A stretch of DNA of 64,000 nucleotides from Chionoecetes opilio. Its lineage: Eukaryota; Arthropoda; Malacostraca; Decapoda; Majidae. The stretch is taken from the NCBI GenBank assembly GCA_016584305.1, contig JACEEZ010020234.1, positions 39,955-103,954 on the forward strand. Reading direction: 5' to 3'. Below the pieces are notes generated by a model. The model was given only the letters and a program-made list of their open reading frames with translations, made no database searches and was not told where the DNA came from. Every line of letters begins with the position of its first letter. The first letter of the stretch is position 1. The position numbers and the translations under genes were made by a program. Shown piece by piece: positions 48,009 through 60,478 of this stretch.

Positions 48009-48429
48009 TTCTTATAAGTGGTATGTTCAGTGTTCAAATTTGTTCCTTTAAATATTATATCATCAATTTTTATTTGAACAATTTTATATAGGAGGAGGAG
48101 GAGGAGGAGGAGGAATGATTATATGTGTTTACGTATATTTAATTGTCTCCATATATTAATGAAGTAATGTATTTATGCTGTCATGGAGAAGGTATACTTA
48201 ATAGTAAGCTATGCATAGTTAAGTAATTGTATGTATATTTCCTTTCCCTTATAGCATGGTGGCGGTGGCGGTGGCGGTGGTGGCGGTGGCAGAAACACAT
48301 TGTTGTAAGGTAAGAAGGAACGGTGTACCGTAGACAACACTAAAGTCGCCAGGACAACGTTGTTTTCGATGTACAGACAGACGTGTGGTGGCGTTAATAC
48401 TTACATTTCTACATCCAGGAAAGTTAGAA

Positions 48430-48752
48430 AGAGTTTTTTTTATTTTTTTTTTTTTTTATTGGGGGGTAGGCCATGGTAGGCCCTGGAGGTTCCCTTGAGG
48501 GCTGTGATGGTTGGTCCTCGTCCGTGGTGGCGCAGGCAGGATTCTTATAGTGACGCCTGTGATTAGAGGCTCATGCCGGCCCCCTGTGTCCTCCCAGGCA
48601 CTCGCAATCGAAGGTAGAGTTGATGGGCAGGGCATGTGGGTGTTCTTAGGTCACTCGACGGTGCAGAAAGGTTTTGAGTTTCTTCGGGGATCGAACTCGG
48701 GTCACCGAGAACGCCAGTCGGAGACACTAACCACTCCGCTACCGCCTCCCCA
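48430..48752 (-). mobile_element. Type-2 SINE in unit copy 3
   Basis: Complement carries the A-box (CGGTAGCGGAGTGGTTAG) near 48743 and the B-box GAGTTCGATCCCCG near 48695. The 3' end lies at the T-run near 48437-48463, but the 3' terminal GCGCTATAGGCAC segment is missing. Confidence 0.85.
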
Positions 48753-49239
48753 TCTGGAGAGTCTGTGTCATTTTGTGTCTTCATCTGTGTCATAGTAGGG
48801 CTATAAATGAACAAATTACAAAAATATCAACCGAGTGGCGACCTACACTAAGATTGCCAGCTAGTGTTTATGTTCTGAGTGTCCTCCCGCCGTCGTCGTC
48901 GCCCGAAAAAAAAACGAGTAGAGAAATTGTAAACCGTCTATACTTGCAGCTACAAAGCATAAAACAACGCTGAAACAGGGTAGATTATACAGTCATGATA
49001 TAAACTACTGTGTATCATCTTCAGTGGCACAGACACAGCAGTAGTGATGCTATCATTCGTAATATATGGCGGCTGGCGACATTATTGCAGCTGGCGACTA
49101 TACTGTTATCTATACGGTAGTAATTGAAGCCATAATTTGGCTAATTGTTCATTTTGTGAAGAAATCTTGAAACTTGGTAGACAGTATCTTGAGATAGTGT
49201 ACATTACATTGGGCAGGGCTGCCAAACTGACCCCTTGAC

Positions 49240-49655
49240 NNNNNNNNNNNNNNNNNNNNNNNNNNNNNNNNNNNNNNNNNNNNNNNNNNNNNNNNNNNNN
49301 NNNNNNNNNNNNNNNNNNNNNNNNNNNNNNNNNNNNNNNNNNNNNNNNNNNNNNNNNNNNNNNNNNNNNNNNNNNNNNNNNNNNNNNNNNNNNNNNNNNN
49401 NNNNNNNNNNNNNNNNNNNNNNNNNNNNNNNNNNNNNNNNNNNNNNNNNNNNNNNNNNNNNNNNNNNNNNNNNNNNNNNNNNNNNNNNNNNNNNNNNNNN
49501 NNNNNNNNNNNNNNNNNNNNNNNNNNNNNNNNNNNNNNNNNNNNNNNNNNNNNNNNNNNNNNNNNNNNNNNNNNNNNNNNNNNNNNNNNNNNNNNNNNNN
49601 NNNNNNNNNNNNNNNNNNNNNNNNNNNNNNNNNNNNNNNNNNNNNNNNNNNNNNN
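49240..49655. other. Assembly gap (416 N)
   Basis: All bases are N. Sequence on the left belongs to the unit and sequence on the right does not, so the gap hides a junction of unknown size. Confidence 1.
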
Positions 49656-50291
49656 TTAAAATGAAATTCAGCCAAGAACATCATTAGTTAGCAAAAACAA
49701 GTTGGGTTTAGGTTCTTTTTTTGCTTTTTTTTGGTTGCCAAAAAAAAACACCATTAAAAAAGACTATTTCCCGAAAGTATTGCTCGAAACGGAATTCCAT
49801 AATTACAACAACAAACGAAGGGAACAAAACAACAAATGAAAAACAGTGCATTGACATGATAAGATAGCCTATAAAATTGTTGCTACTCGATAAAAACTTA
49901 TCAAATTCGCCCATTTAGACGGACAAATAAAACAAAGAAACATTTTTATTATTTTAAAGATTGATCAACTCGCCTTCACCAAAATGACGAGCTTTTGGCG
50001 ACCTGTCACGAACACATCTCATTTCCGCGAATGTAGTGTTTTTTTCCAGAATGTTCCGGGAAAATTTTTCGAGAATTGTTTCTGCACGAGTTGAGGGGTA
50101 AATGGGGTTACTACGTCCCAAATCATGTGTAAGCTCGTGAAATTTCACAGAAACACACCAAAAACGATTTCTTAGGGGGTTCAAACACAACTTTGTGCGC
50201 TAAATTTTCCCAAATTTTCCGTGAAAAAAACGGGCTGATCTAAAATTTTTGGGAAAAAGGGTGTAAAGCGTGGAAATCGGAGATTTTGCAC
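49656..50291. other. Unique sequence, no gene recognised
   Basis: Not found in the other units. AT-rich, with homopolymer runs. It joins unit sequence at about 50292 (CTAGACCTACGGGCCTAACA). Possibly part of an unrelated insertion or a misjoined contig. Confidence 0.5.
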
Positions 50292-51517
50292 ATACCTAGA
50301 CCTACGGGCCTAACACTTTTACCAGCCCTCTGTGTGGCATAATGGCCCTGAGCTCCGCTTGCCTTATTGCCCCGCCCCCAACTCAGCTGTGCCCCGCGTG
50401 AGGGGGACACCCAACTACCCCACGCCACTGCTGCTCTCCTCCCCCTTTGGTCCTCCCTCATTCCCTCACTCCCACGCACCACTTGTTTCAGCGGGCCTTC
50501 CGTATCTTACCTCTTCCCAAGCAGCGCCACACACCCTTCAGGAGTTTACAGGGGGCACTAAGGGGTTTTTATAGTCACGACAACTAAGGCTGCTCGCGGC
50601 CCAAACAAACGCTTCTTCTGTGACTTTTGGGCCCAGACGCGGCACTGGGCCCAACTTTCCTGTGTTCCCTTGTTTTTTACTTTAGGGTACAACAGTTGGG
50701 GGAAAACTGTTTGTTTCCATGCACCTTTTATCGCAGGGGAAATCTGGTTAGTTTCCGACGTTAAAATTTTATTATCTGCTTTATGTTTGCTTGCGCCGAT
50801 CCTGAGAGTGTAAAATGCAATAAAGTTTAAGAGCAGGTATGTGGTCTAGGGATGGCCACCCCTTTGGGATTTTCCCAAGATCTTGGGGATTTGGGGCCGG
50901 CCGGGGATACGTTTGGGGGCTATCTTGGGATTATTCAGTTTTTCCAGTAGTTTCTCAGGTAGCATGTGTCCGGTTTTAGGATTCCTTTTAAGGGTTTATT
51001 AAAGACCTTGGGATATTTATGTCTATCTTGGAAATTCTTGGCAGTCTGGGGTTTCTGAAAAACGTAAGTGGCAACTGTGAATCAGCCAAGACCGCGGACA
51101 AGTGCGTGTATCCAACGAGCTTGGAACGCATAGCAAAAATGACCCTGAAGAACCAGAAAAGAAAGGAAAGAAAAAGTGAAGAAAGAACACAAAAAGGAAT
51201 GGGTGGGGCGACAAGACACAAAGTAACCATTCTTTTCAAACTGACAGCTAAATGGGCAGAGTCCAAAGGGGAAAAAAGAAAACAAGGGAAAATGAAAGGT
51301 CTCTCGTTTGGGGAAAATGTCATGTGAAAAATTTTAGGTCAGATAGATCCCAATATAGGTTGTCATGTTTTGAAAACTTGACAAACAAAAGACACAGACT
51401 CCAGTACCCCTTCAACTTTCCTGAAATCATGGATGTGGAAATATAAGTATTTTAACCCCAAACCACACGTCTGAAAAAACAAGAAACGTTGTCCTGCGAC
51501 TTTAGTGTTATCTACGG

Positions 51518-51612
51518 AAAACTAATTTGTATATTAATTTTACTTTTCGGGGATTTTCCTGGCTACAACGAGCTTTTCTGTATTAACGGAAAGATCTGGG
51601 CGTTAAGGGTTT
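51518..51612 (+). mobile_element. 5'-truncated piggyBac-type MITE in unit copy 3
   Basis: Same truncated piece as 44668-44761 with added indels (AGATCTGGGCGTTAAGGG). Confidence 0.7.
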
Positions 51613-52114
51613 TACTAGTATTTAGAGAAACATTAGAATATCACTGCAATAGTGTAATCACGTGATGCAGGCTAGTCTTTATTCTGCCACCACATATAAT
51701 AATCGTGTTCCCTATTATTCGGGGTGAAGTCAGTTTCGTACACAATTGTTCGTACACCATTTAAAATTCGTACCTAAAAGTTGTTTCTTTGTCTATATGA
51801 AACCATAGTCGTTTCGTACACTCAGTTTCAGAGTTTGAACTTGATACAGTTACGAAACGACCCCAGGTATGTTCGAAAAAACTCAAAATCAGTGTACGAA
51901 AAAACTTAAACCTGGGTAGGAACAACTTGTGTACGAAATTTCCTTGTAACCATTTTTTTTACTTTCCTGAATACTTTTCGCCTGTTGAGGGTTTTAGAAT
52001 GTTTTTTTATATGGGAAGGAAATCTTTTGTAATGTTATAGTTTTTATTCAACATTTAAGTGGTTTTTTTCATATTTTTTTATTTGTTGCATATATTAATT
52101 TTCAAATATGTATA

Positions 52115-52995
52115 AGTGTCTTGCACGTGACGTCACAGCCCTTGTTGTGGCTGCGACAGGCGCGGGAGATGCCAGCTGGAGGACCAACAAACTCCACTTG
52201 CCGCCCGTGTTTGCCAGCTTATGGTAATTTTACCCTACCAAATATATGTTTATTAGTATAAAAGATATACTGTTATCTTCGGAAATGTTTGTTCTATAAT
52301 ATTATCAAATAAAAACCGTAAAACACACGAAAGAAAGGCCATTATGAGACTCGCAAGATATATGCATGAAGTTAATATTCACCAACTCCAGCTTCCATTT
52401 AATATTTTGCTCGAAAACATTTTACATGAAGAATATCAATAGAAGCGGAATTTCATTAGCTTTCCATTGATATATTTCGTTTTCTGATAAATGAATTAGC
52501 AGCATGCATAAATTAGCGTTAACTAAATAAATAACATCATGAAATCGGGTAATTTTTCCAGATTGATGGTTATTTATTTAGTTAACGCTAATTTATACAT
52601 GGTTCTAATTTATTGATCAGAAAACGAAATATATCAATGGAAAGCTAATGAAATTCCGCTTCTATTGATATTCTCCATGTAAAATGTTTTCCAGCAAAAT
52701 ATTAAATGGAAGCTGGAGTTGGTGAATATTAAGTTCATGCATATATCTTGCGTCTCAATAATGGCCTTTCTTTGGTGTGTTTTTTCGGTTTTTTATTTTA
52801 TAATATTATAGAACAAACATTTCCGAAGACACAGTATATCTTTTATACTGATAAACATATTTTTTGGTAGGGTAAAAAATTTCCCCTAAGCTAGCAAACA
52901 CGGGGCGGCAAGTGGAGTTTGTGGTCCTCCAGCTCGCTCCGACTGGCGGATTTGGCTTGAAGACCTAGGTCGGACGTCAGTGCAAGACGCCTATA
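52115..52995. mobile_element. Hairpin element, copy 4
   Basis: Near-identical to 46890-47775 over the left arm and centre. The right arm from about 52780 has many one-base indels. Confidence 0.82.
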
Positions 52996-53929
52996 ATCAA
53001 GTGGTACTATAGCGTTGCGGTCCACATGTTTATCCTCACTTAAACTCTACACTCCCACAAATTCAGCTACCAACTTACTATTGCTTTATATAGTGTCTAT
53101 TTACAGTAGCGTATTATAGAAAAACTAAACACACAAACAAAAAAACATTTTCTTTTTTCTTGCCTAAGTGTTATGTTCATGAGAGAGAGAGGAGAGGAGG
53201 GAAAAAAGATGAGAGGGGAGAGGAGAGGGGAGAGAGAGAGAGAGAGAGAATGTTCTTATAAGTGTTATGTTCAGTGTTCAAATTTGTTCCTTTAAATATT
53301 ATATCACATTTTTATAACAATTTTATATATTTGTTTATTTATTATTTTAGTTATTTATTTTTATTTTTAATTTCGAGCTTTATTTTTTCTATTTTTTTTT
53401 CCTTCATTATTTTTATTTATTTATTTTTCTCATGGTGTCATTTTTTTTTCCATTTGTATTATAATTGTCTGTTATTTTTCTTTCCTTATTAATGATTATC
53501 TCCTCTCTCTCTTTATCCTCCTCCTCCTCCTCCCATTTCTTTGTCTTTTTTGATGCGTAAAATGGGTTAGTAAGGAAGGAAGGAGGAGGAGGAGGAGGAG
53601 GAGGAGGAATGATTATATGTGTTTACGTATATTTAATTGTCTCCATATATTAATGAAGTAATGTATTTATGCTGTCATGGAGAAGGTATACTTAATAGTA
53701 AGCTATGCATAGTTAAGTAATTGTATGTATATTTCCTTTCCCTTATAGCATGGTGGCGGTGGCGGTGGCGGTGGTGGCGGTGGCAGAAACACATTGTTGT
53801 AAGGTAAGAAGGAACGGTGTACCGTAGACAACACTAAAGTCGCCAGGACAACGTTGTTTTCGATGTACAGACGTGTGGTGGCGTTAATACTTACATTTCT
53901 ACATCCAGGAAAGTTAGAAAGGGCTATCT

Positions 53930-54285
53930 TTTTTTTTTCTTTTTTTTTTTACATTTTGTGCCTATAGCGCCTGTAGGCAGTGGTGACCCAGGGGTCGGAT
54001 GGTAGGCCCTGGAGGTTCCCTTGAGGGCTGCGATGGTTGGTCCTCGTCCGTGGTGGCGCAGGCAGGATTCTTATAGTGACGCCTGTGATTAGAGGCTCAT
54101 GCCACCCCCCTGTGTCCTCCCAGGCACTCGCAATCGAAGGTAGAGTTGATGGGCAGGGCATGTGGGTGTTCTTAGGCCACTCGACGGTGCAGAAAGGTTT
54201 TGAGTTTCTTCGGGGATCGAACTCGGGCCCACCGAGAACGCCAGCCCGGAGACACTAACCACTCCGCTACCGCCTCCCCATCTGG
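53930..54285 (-). mobile_element. Type-2 SINE in unit copy 4, full length
   Basis: The T-run (53931-53951), then TTTGTGCCTATAGCGCCTG, through to the complemented A- and B-boxes ending near 54280. It sits between AAGTTAGAAAGGGCTATC and CATCTGGAGAGTC, a point that is uninterrupted at 10115 and 62680. Confidence 0.87.
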
Positions 54286-55084
54286 AGAGTCTGTGTCATT
54301 TTGTGTCTTCATCTGTGTCATAGAGGGTATAAATGAACAAATTACTAAAATATCAACCGAAGTGGCGACCTACACTAAGATCGCCAGCTAGTGTTTATGT
54401 TCTGAGTGTCCTCCCCCGTTGTCGTCGCCCGATAAAAAACGAGTAGAGAAATTGTAAACCGTCTATACTTGCAGCTACAAAGCATAAAACAACGCGAAAC
54501 AGGGTAGATTATACAGTCATGATATAAACTACTGTGTATATCTTCAGTGGCACAGACACAGCAGTAGTGATGCTATCATTCGTAATATATGGCAGCTGGG
54601 CGACTATACTGTTATCTATACGGTAGTAATTTGAAGCCATAATTTGGCTAATTGGTTCATTTGTGAAGAAATCTTGAAACTTGGTGGGACAGTATCTTGA
54701 GATAGTGTACTTACATGGGAAGGGCTGCCAAACTGGAGCCCCTTGACCAAACTGCCTTTTGGGCCAAAATCCATAATGGCAGATCCCCCCCATGAGGCAT
54801 ATAATTAAGTTGCTCAAAACATGCAAACCTATGGCCTCCTCAAACCCACCCATTTAATGCTGATCATTTTTTAAAAAAAGCGCCATGGTGCTAAAAACAG
54901 CGTACAATAAGTTACAGACAAAAAGCCACCCTGGCGGGCGGCTGTGCACGGCCACGGGCCGAAGGGGAAGCTTCCGGCCTACAACTTTTTTCAGGTTAAT
55001 TTTAGAGACATGGTTTTTTTGTAAAAAAAAAATGATGAGCATTAAATTTGTGTTGTAGTGATGTCTAGGCAGCGCTGGCCACTA

Positions 55085-55620
55085 AACACATTGCCTGTAT
55101 TTATATACTAAATACTAAATACATGGGAGAAATGTATTCAAATACCAAATACTAAATACATTTTACCAATGCATTTAAATACCAAATACTAAATACTAAA
55201 TACATGGGAGAAATGTATTTAAATACTAAATACTAAATACATTGCCTGTATTTATATACTAAATACTAAATACATGGGAGAAATGTATTCAAATACCAAA
55301 TACTAAATACTTTTTTCCCAAATGCATTTAAATACCAAATACTAAATACTAAATACATGGGAGAAATTTTATTTAAATACTAAATACTAAATACATTGCC
55401 TGTATTTTATATACCAAATACTAAATACATGGGAGAAATGTATTCAAATACCAAATACTAAATACATGGGAGAAATGTATTCAAATACCAAATACTAAAT
55501 ACATGGGAGAAAGTATTCAAATACCAAAATACTAAATACATTTTTACCAATGCATTTAAATACTAATACTAAATACATTAATTGTATTTAAAATACATTT
55601 GTAAATACATTTTAAATTTA
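55085..55620. repeat. TAAATAC-rich minisatellite
   Basis: Units of AAATACCAAATACTAAATAC and ATGGGAGAAATGTATTCAA in several higher-order arrangements. It is expanded here compared with 25625-25760 and 38770-38940. Confidence 0.9.
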
Positions 55621-56699
55621 CACATATTTAAATGAATGCCAAAATTAAATCATCAATTTCGAAAGTATTCACTTCTTTATTTAATTCTAAAATCTCCAAG
55701 CACAAAATTATAAAATGTAATATCCAAAGTTTCCTAATATTTGCAGATAAGTAAGCATTCCTTTGTCCTTCTATAAACCATCTAGGGACACTATGGAATC
55801 CACTCTGACATAAGGTTTGGTTGCATTGTGTATCATCAAGTTTGCACACACTTTCACACTATGAATTCTTGAGGTAAATACAGTATAAGAAATGGCTGGA
55901 GGAAGCACCGACTACCTAGGGGACTGATGAAACAGAATCCCAACAACGCTAACGCTGTTTATCAGACAGCAGGACGGGAAAACTGAACCTTGTCGTTAGA
56001 GCGCTACCCCCTTTGTCCGCGGCTCCCGCCAGCCCGTCGCCACCCACCACTTTGGGCCAAAAAACCTCCCTCCTTTCCCCATTCCCCAATGCCTGCTGGC
56101 TAGATGCTGTACATGTAAAAATAGGATAAAAATTAACAAGAGAATTTTGTTCTTTGGTCATTTTGTCAAGGACAAATGCAATGTGTATTATCAGCTCACC
56201 GGGGCTATTTTATTATCTACAGATCTCCGAAAGGCTCTGAACCCCAAAAACGGATTTCCTTAGATTTGAGTTTCCGTAAAATTTCCTTTAAAATCAGGAC
56301 TTTTCCCTTGAAAGTGGAAACACTGGTTCACTGTAACTCGGGATTGTTTGAAGGTGGGCGGGTTTATGGCCAACTTAACTGCTAAAAAGTATTAAATTTG
56401 TATGTTTATGTATTTAAATACAATGTATTTAAAATTTACTCTTTTAAAATATTTAAATGCTGTATTTATAAAAAATTTTTAAATACACAAATTATTTAAT
56501 CGTTTTATATACAATGTTTTTAAATAGTCCCCAGCTCTGATCACAACACACACAATGCTAGAAGGAACAAAACATTTGTAGGGTTTGAACAATAGTTTAT
56601 TCCCAACATTCTTCACAAAGTAACATTGACATTGCAGCCCCTCACCCCCACCACAAGCACAACCCACACAACGCCACTCCCTCCTCACAGTGTGTCTGG

Positions 56700-58740
56700 A
56701 TTATCCCTAGCAACACGCTCTTGCTAGGAAAACACTTGCCGAAATATCACACTTGTACTTCCCTCCACCAGTGGGTGGCATGTGTGGGGTTTAAGACTGC
56801 TCTTGTGGCAAATGTTTCCTACACTCCTGACACTCAAAGTTTTTTAAACCCAGTGTGGGTGAGCATTTTTTGCGTTAAGATTGCTCTTCTGGGCAAAAGT
56901 TTTCCTACACTCCTGACACTCAAAGTTTCTCTCACCAGTGTGGGTGAGCTTGTTTGTTAAGATTTCTCTTCTGGCAAATGTTTTCCCACACTTCTGATAT
57001 TTCAAAGTTTCTCCTCACCATGTGGGTGAGCATATGTCTTTTAAGATCGCTCTTCTGGGCAAATGTTTCCTACACTTCCGGACACTCAAAGGTTTCTCCC
57101 ACCAGTGTGGGTGAGCATGTGTGCGTTAAGATTGCTCTTCTGGGTAAAGGTTTTTTCCCACACTCCTGACACTCAAGTTTCTCTCACCAGTGTGGGTGAG
57201 CAATGTCTGTTAAACTGCTCTTGTGGGTAAATGTTTTCCTACACCCTGACACTCAAAGTTTCTCTCACCATGTGGTGAGCATGTGTTTGTTAAGACTGCT
57301 CTTGTGGGGTAAAGTTTTCGTACCTCCTGACCTCAAATTTCTCTACCCAGTGTGATGAGCTTTTGTGCGTTAAGATTGCTTCTTCTGGGCAAATGTTTTC
57401 CCACTCCTGACACTCAAAGTTTCTCTCCCCAGTGTGGGTGAGCATTTGTTTGTTAAGATTTCTCTTCTGGAAATGTTTCCTAACCCCTGACACTCAAAGT
57501 TCTCTCACCATGTGGGTGAGCATGTGGCGTTAAGATGGCTCTTCTGGGTAAATGTTTTTTCCCCACACCCCTGACACTCAAAGTTTTCTCTCACCCAGTG
57601 TGGGTGAGGCTTTATGTCTGTTAAGACTGCTCTTCTGGGCAAAAAATTTTCCCCACTCCTGACACTCAAAGTTTCTCTCACCAGTGTGGGTGAGCATGGG
57701 GTGTGTTAAGACTGCTCTTCTGGGCAAATGTTTTCCTACACTCCTGACCTCAAAGTTTCTCTCACCAGTGGGGGTGAGCATGTGTGTGTTAAGATTGCTC
57801 TTGTGGGTAAGTTTTTCCTACACTCCTGACACTCAAGTTTCTCTCACCAGGTGGATGAGCATGTGTGTGTTAAGACTGCTTTTGTGGGCAAATGTTTTCC
57901 TACACCCCTGACACTCAAAGTTTCTCTCACCAGTGTGGGTGAGCATGTGTTTGCTAAGATTGCTCTTGTGGGCAAATGTTTTCCTACACTCCTGACACTC
58001 AAAGTTTCTCACACCAGTGTGGGTGAGCATGTGTGTGTTAAGACTGCCCTTCTGGGCAAATGTTTTCCTACACTCCTGACACTCAAAGTTTCTCTCACCA
58101 GTGTGGGTGAGCATGTGTGTGTTAAGACTGCTCTTCCGGGCAAATGTTTTCCTACACTCCTGACACTCAAAGTTTCTCTCACCAGTGTGGGTGACCATGT
58201 GTTTGTTAAGATCGCTCTTCAGGGCAAATGTTTTCCTACACTCCTGACACTCAAAGTTTCTCTCACCAGTGTGGGTGAGCATGTGTGTGTTAAGATGGCT
58301 CTTCTGGGTAAATGTTTTCCTACACTCCTGGCACTCAAAGTTTCTCTCACCAGTGTGGGTGAACATGTGGCTCCTAAGAGCAGCCTTAAGAGTGAACACT
58401 TTGCCACAGTGGTCACACCTCAGCCCTAGCTTGCGTGTATGGGTGAGGACGTGTGCAGTAATGCCAGCCTTGCTGGAGCACACTTTGCCACAGTGGTCAC
58501 AAGTGTAGGTCCTCGCGCCCTCCATTGCAGCACTACTTCTGCCAGCACCCCTGTGGTGGGAGGCGTCAGCTGGTCCTGCAGGAACCCCGGTGGAGGCTGG
58601 AGTGAGCAGGCTGCCTGAAGGATGAGTCCGGCAACCCTGAACAGAAGGGAAGCAGGAGTGCAGAGAGGAGTCCTGGGGTGGGTGATGGCTTGGACTCTTC
58701 ACCTCAGCACCTGTAACATTGGTGGCCGTCACAATAACAT
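56700..58740 (-). pseudogene. C2H2 zinc-finger protein, copy 4 (~22 fingers)
   Basis: An open frame from 58732 to 57833 encodes a Pro/Ser-rich leader, two atypical fingers (CDHCGKVCSSKAGITAH, CDHCGKVFTLKAALRSH), then six near-identical fingers with the linker [16 protein letters not shown]. Their helices vary: TQKSHLNTH, ALKSDLNKH, ARKSSLNTH, AQKGSLNTH, AHKSNLSKH, AHKSSLNTH. The frame breaks at about 57850. Some twelve more 84-bp units continue to about 56765, each with indels. A possible acceptor (GTTACAG) at about 58714 suggests this is the terminal coding exon; MEGARTYTC further in offers an ATG. The family binds DNA in the nucleus. No KRAB, BTB or SET domain is visible in the window. The clean part could be a live gene if the rest is consensus error. 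Confidence 0.85.
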
Positions 58741-59271
58741 CACAGCTAGGATCTACAAGACATGCACTACTGGGTGCTACTATAGCGTGCGGTCTACCGG
58801 GACATTTAACACTATTGCGTGCGGTCTACATATCTTACTCGCTACTTACACTCTACACTCTTACACTTCAGGCTGCAACTTACTATTGCTATATGATATT
58901 GTCTATTATACAGTAGAGTATTATAGAAAAAACAAAACTTTAGTAAGTAATTTATTAAGCACAGGCCGATATTCCCCACCCCTGTCACTTTTTTTTCTTC
59001 TTGCCTAACACTACCACGTCGATGACAAGGCTCTGCTTCTTGTGGTGTGTCCAGAAGATTGCTGCCACCTAAAAACTTGACCACTGTTTCTTCTGTCAAG
59101 ATCTTCTGTAGAATTCTTTCAACAGCCTTGTAGAGCGGTGGTTCACAACATTGTTTATGTTGTTTCCCCTTCAACCAGTTCAACCCTCCGGATTTCCCCT
59201 CCATGTGCACAAGGACAAAAGTAGCCAAAACACACAATGTACTTGCCCAATAACACAAGTATATAGACAAT

Positions 59272-59384
<113 letters not shown>

Positions 59385-60149
59385 TCAAAGAAAAGTCAAC
59401 AGCCGCATTCTGAGACATTTATTTTTCTGTCGACTAAATGCTAGTAATTTAGATGTCCCTCAGGATAAATTTCCCCCTTAGAATCCTGAAATTTCCCCCC
59501 AGGGGGAAACATCCCCCAGGTTGGGAAATGCTGTTGTAGAGGGTTAAGTGTCACCTGAGGTTTTCGGCTTGAATTTTAGGAGGCTACTGAGACATTACTT
59601 CGTTGATTCCTATTTTATAAGGTTGAGTAGGGTCCCGGTACTCAGGTCAGGTAAGGTCAGGTCAGGTGTAGCAACAACCTCTGTCATATTAGCCTTCGTT
59701 GCACAAGAATTCAATGATCTGAGGTTGTTGAATTAACACCCTAATTCGCTGTACAAGCAGTGACGATTGGTGAGGCAATACCTGGCTGTATATTTTCCTA
59801 TAGTTTGGAGATGAGCATTATCTTTGCACGGCAGTAGTGGCGCGTCCCTGGGTGGATGGGTGCGGCAACATGTCCCTGGGATGCACAGTATGAGACAACG
59901 GAACACTTATAAAAAGCTACTGGCCATGGCTGGGGTATTCCGTGTAATGCTCTTAATGCCCACCACTGATCTCATCTTATAATATGGGCCCTTTTGTAAA
60001 GTGAGAAAAGTACCTAGACGACCGCTGACCAAGCGGATGTATCAGTTTGGTCTGGTGGTACCGTCACCGACTGTGGCTTCGTCGGAAGGGCGATGTCTAA
60101 GCCGTGTGGGTTCCAGCCCTGCCAAGATCAATATATAATAAAAATGCGA

Positions 60150-60330
60150 AATAAGATTAATTCCCCGAAATTTTGATTGTTAGCCTGTCAGTGCGTTCCC
60201 GTGAAAAGATTCTCCTGGCGGGATTCATAAGGGAAAATAGAGGGCCCGAATTGTGATTGTTAGCCTGTCAGTGCGTCTGTGAAAAGATTCTCCTGGCGGG
60301 ATTCATAAGGGAAAATAGAGGGCCCAGGGC
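60150..60330. repeat. 78-bp minisatellite, 2 units
   Basis: Two clean units (GATTGTTAGCCTGTCAGTGC, AAAAGATTCTCCTGGCGGG, AAAATAGAGGGCCC). Fewest copies of the three arrays. Confidence 0.88.
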
Positions 60331-60478
60331 AGTGTAGCGCTGTGTGGGTCATCAGGAGTCCCCACGGAACATGACATGAGTTCCCTGTCCCAGCCCCCAC
60401 GAAGAGTCGTGTCCACAGTGTCCACAATCTCCTCTAGTCATGAGGGCTGCAGCTCTCCCTTCGGTATCCCCTTCAGAC

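Larger units (their letters stand above)
46435..51660 (+). repeat. Composite tandem unit, copy 3, internally deleted or misassembled
   Basis: Begins with the GTACACAAG MITE (46490-46720), hairpin (46890-47775), GA/GGA tracts (47955-48115), GGTGGCGGT motif (48255-48295), SINE (48430-48752) and anonymous block (to 49239). An assembly gap, 630 bp of unrelated sequence and then only the final anonymous block (50292-51660) follow. The TAAATAC repeats, zinc-finger array and 78-bp minisatellite are missing. The part left of the gap is clean; the part right of it is full of small indels. Confidence 0.82.

Noticed and set aside
49106..49687. Open frames through the gap
   Set aside because: They consist of N translated as X.
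56700..58400. CRISPR-like regular repeats
   Set aside because: The 84-bp period is a coding finger unit with no unique spacers, and the genome is eukaryotic.
57851..58429. 192-residue plus-strand frame with [22 protein letters not shown] repeats
   Set aside because: Antisense shadow of the zinc-finger units; the period is exactly the 84-bp finger.
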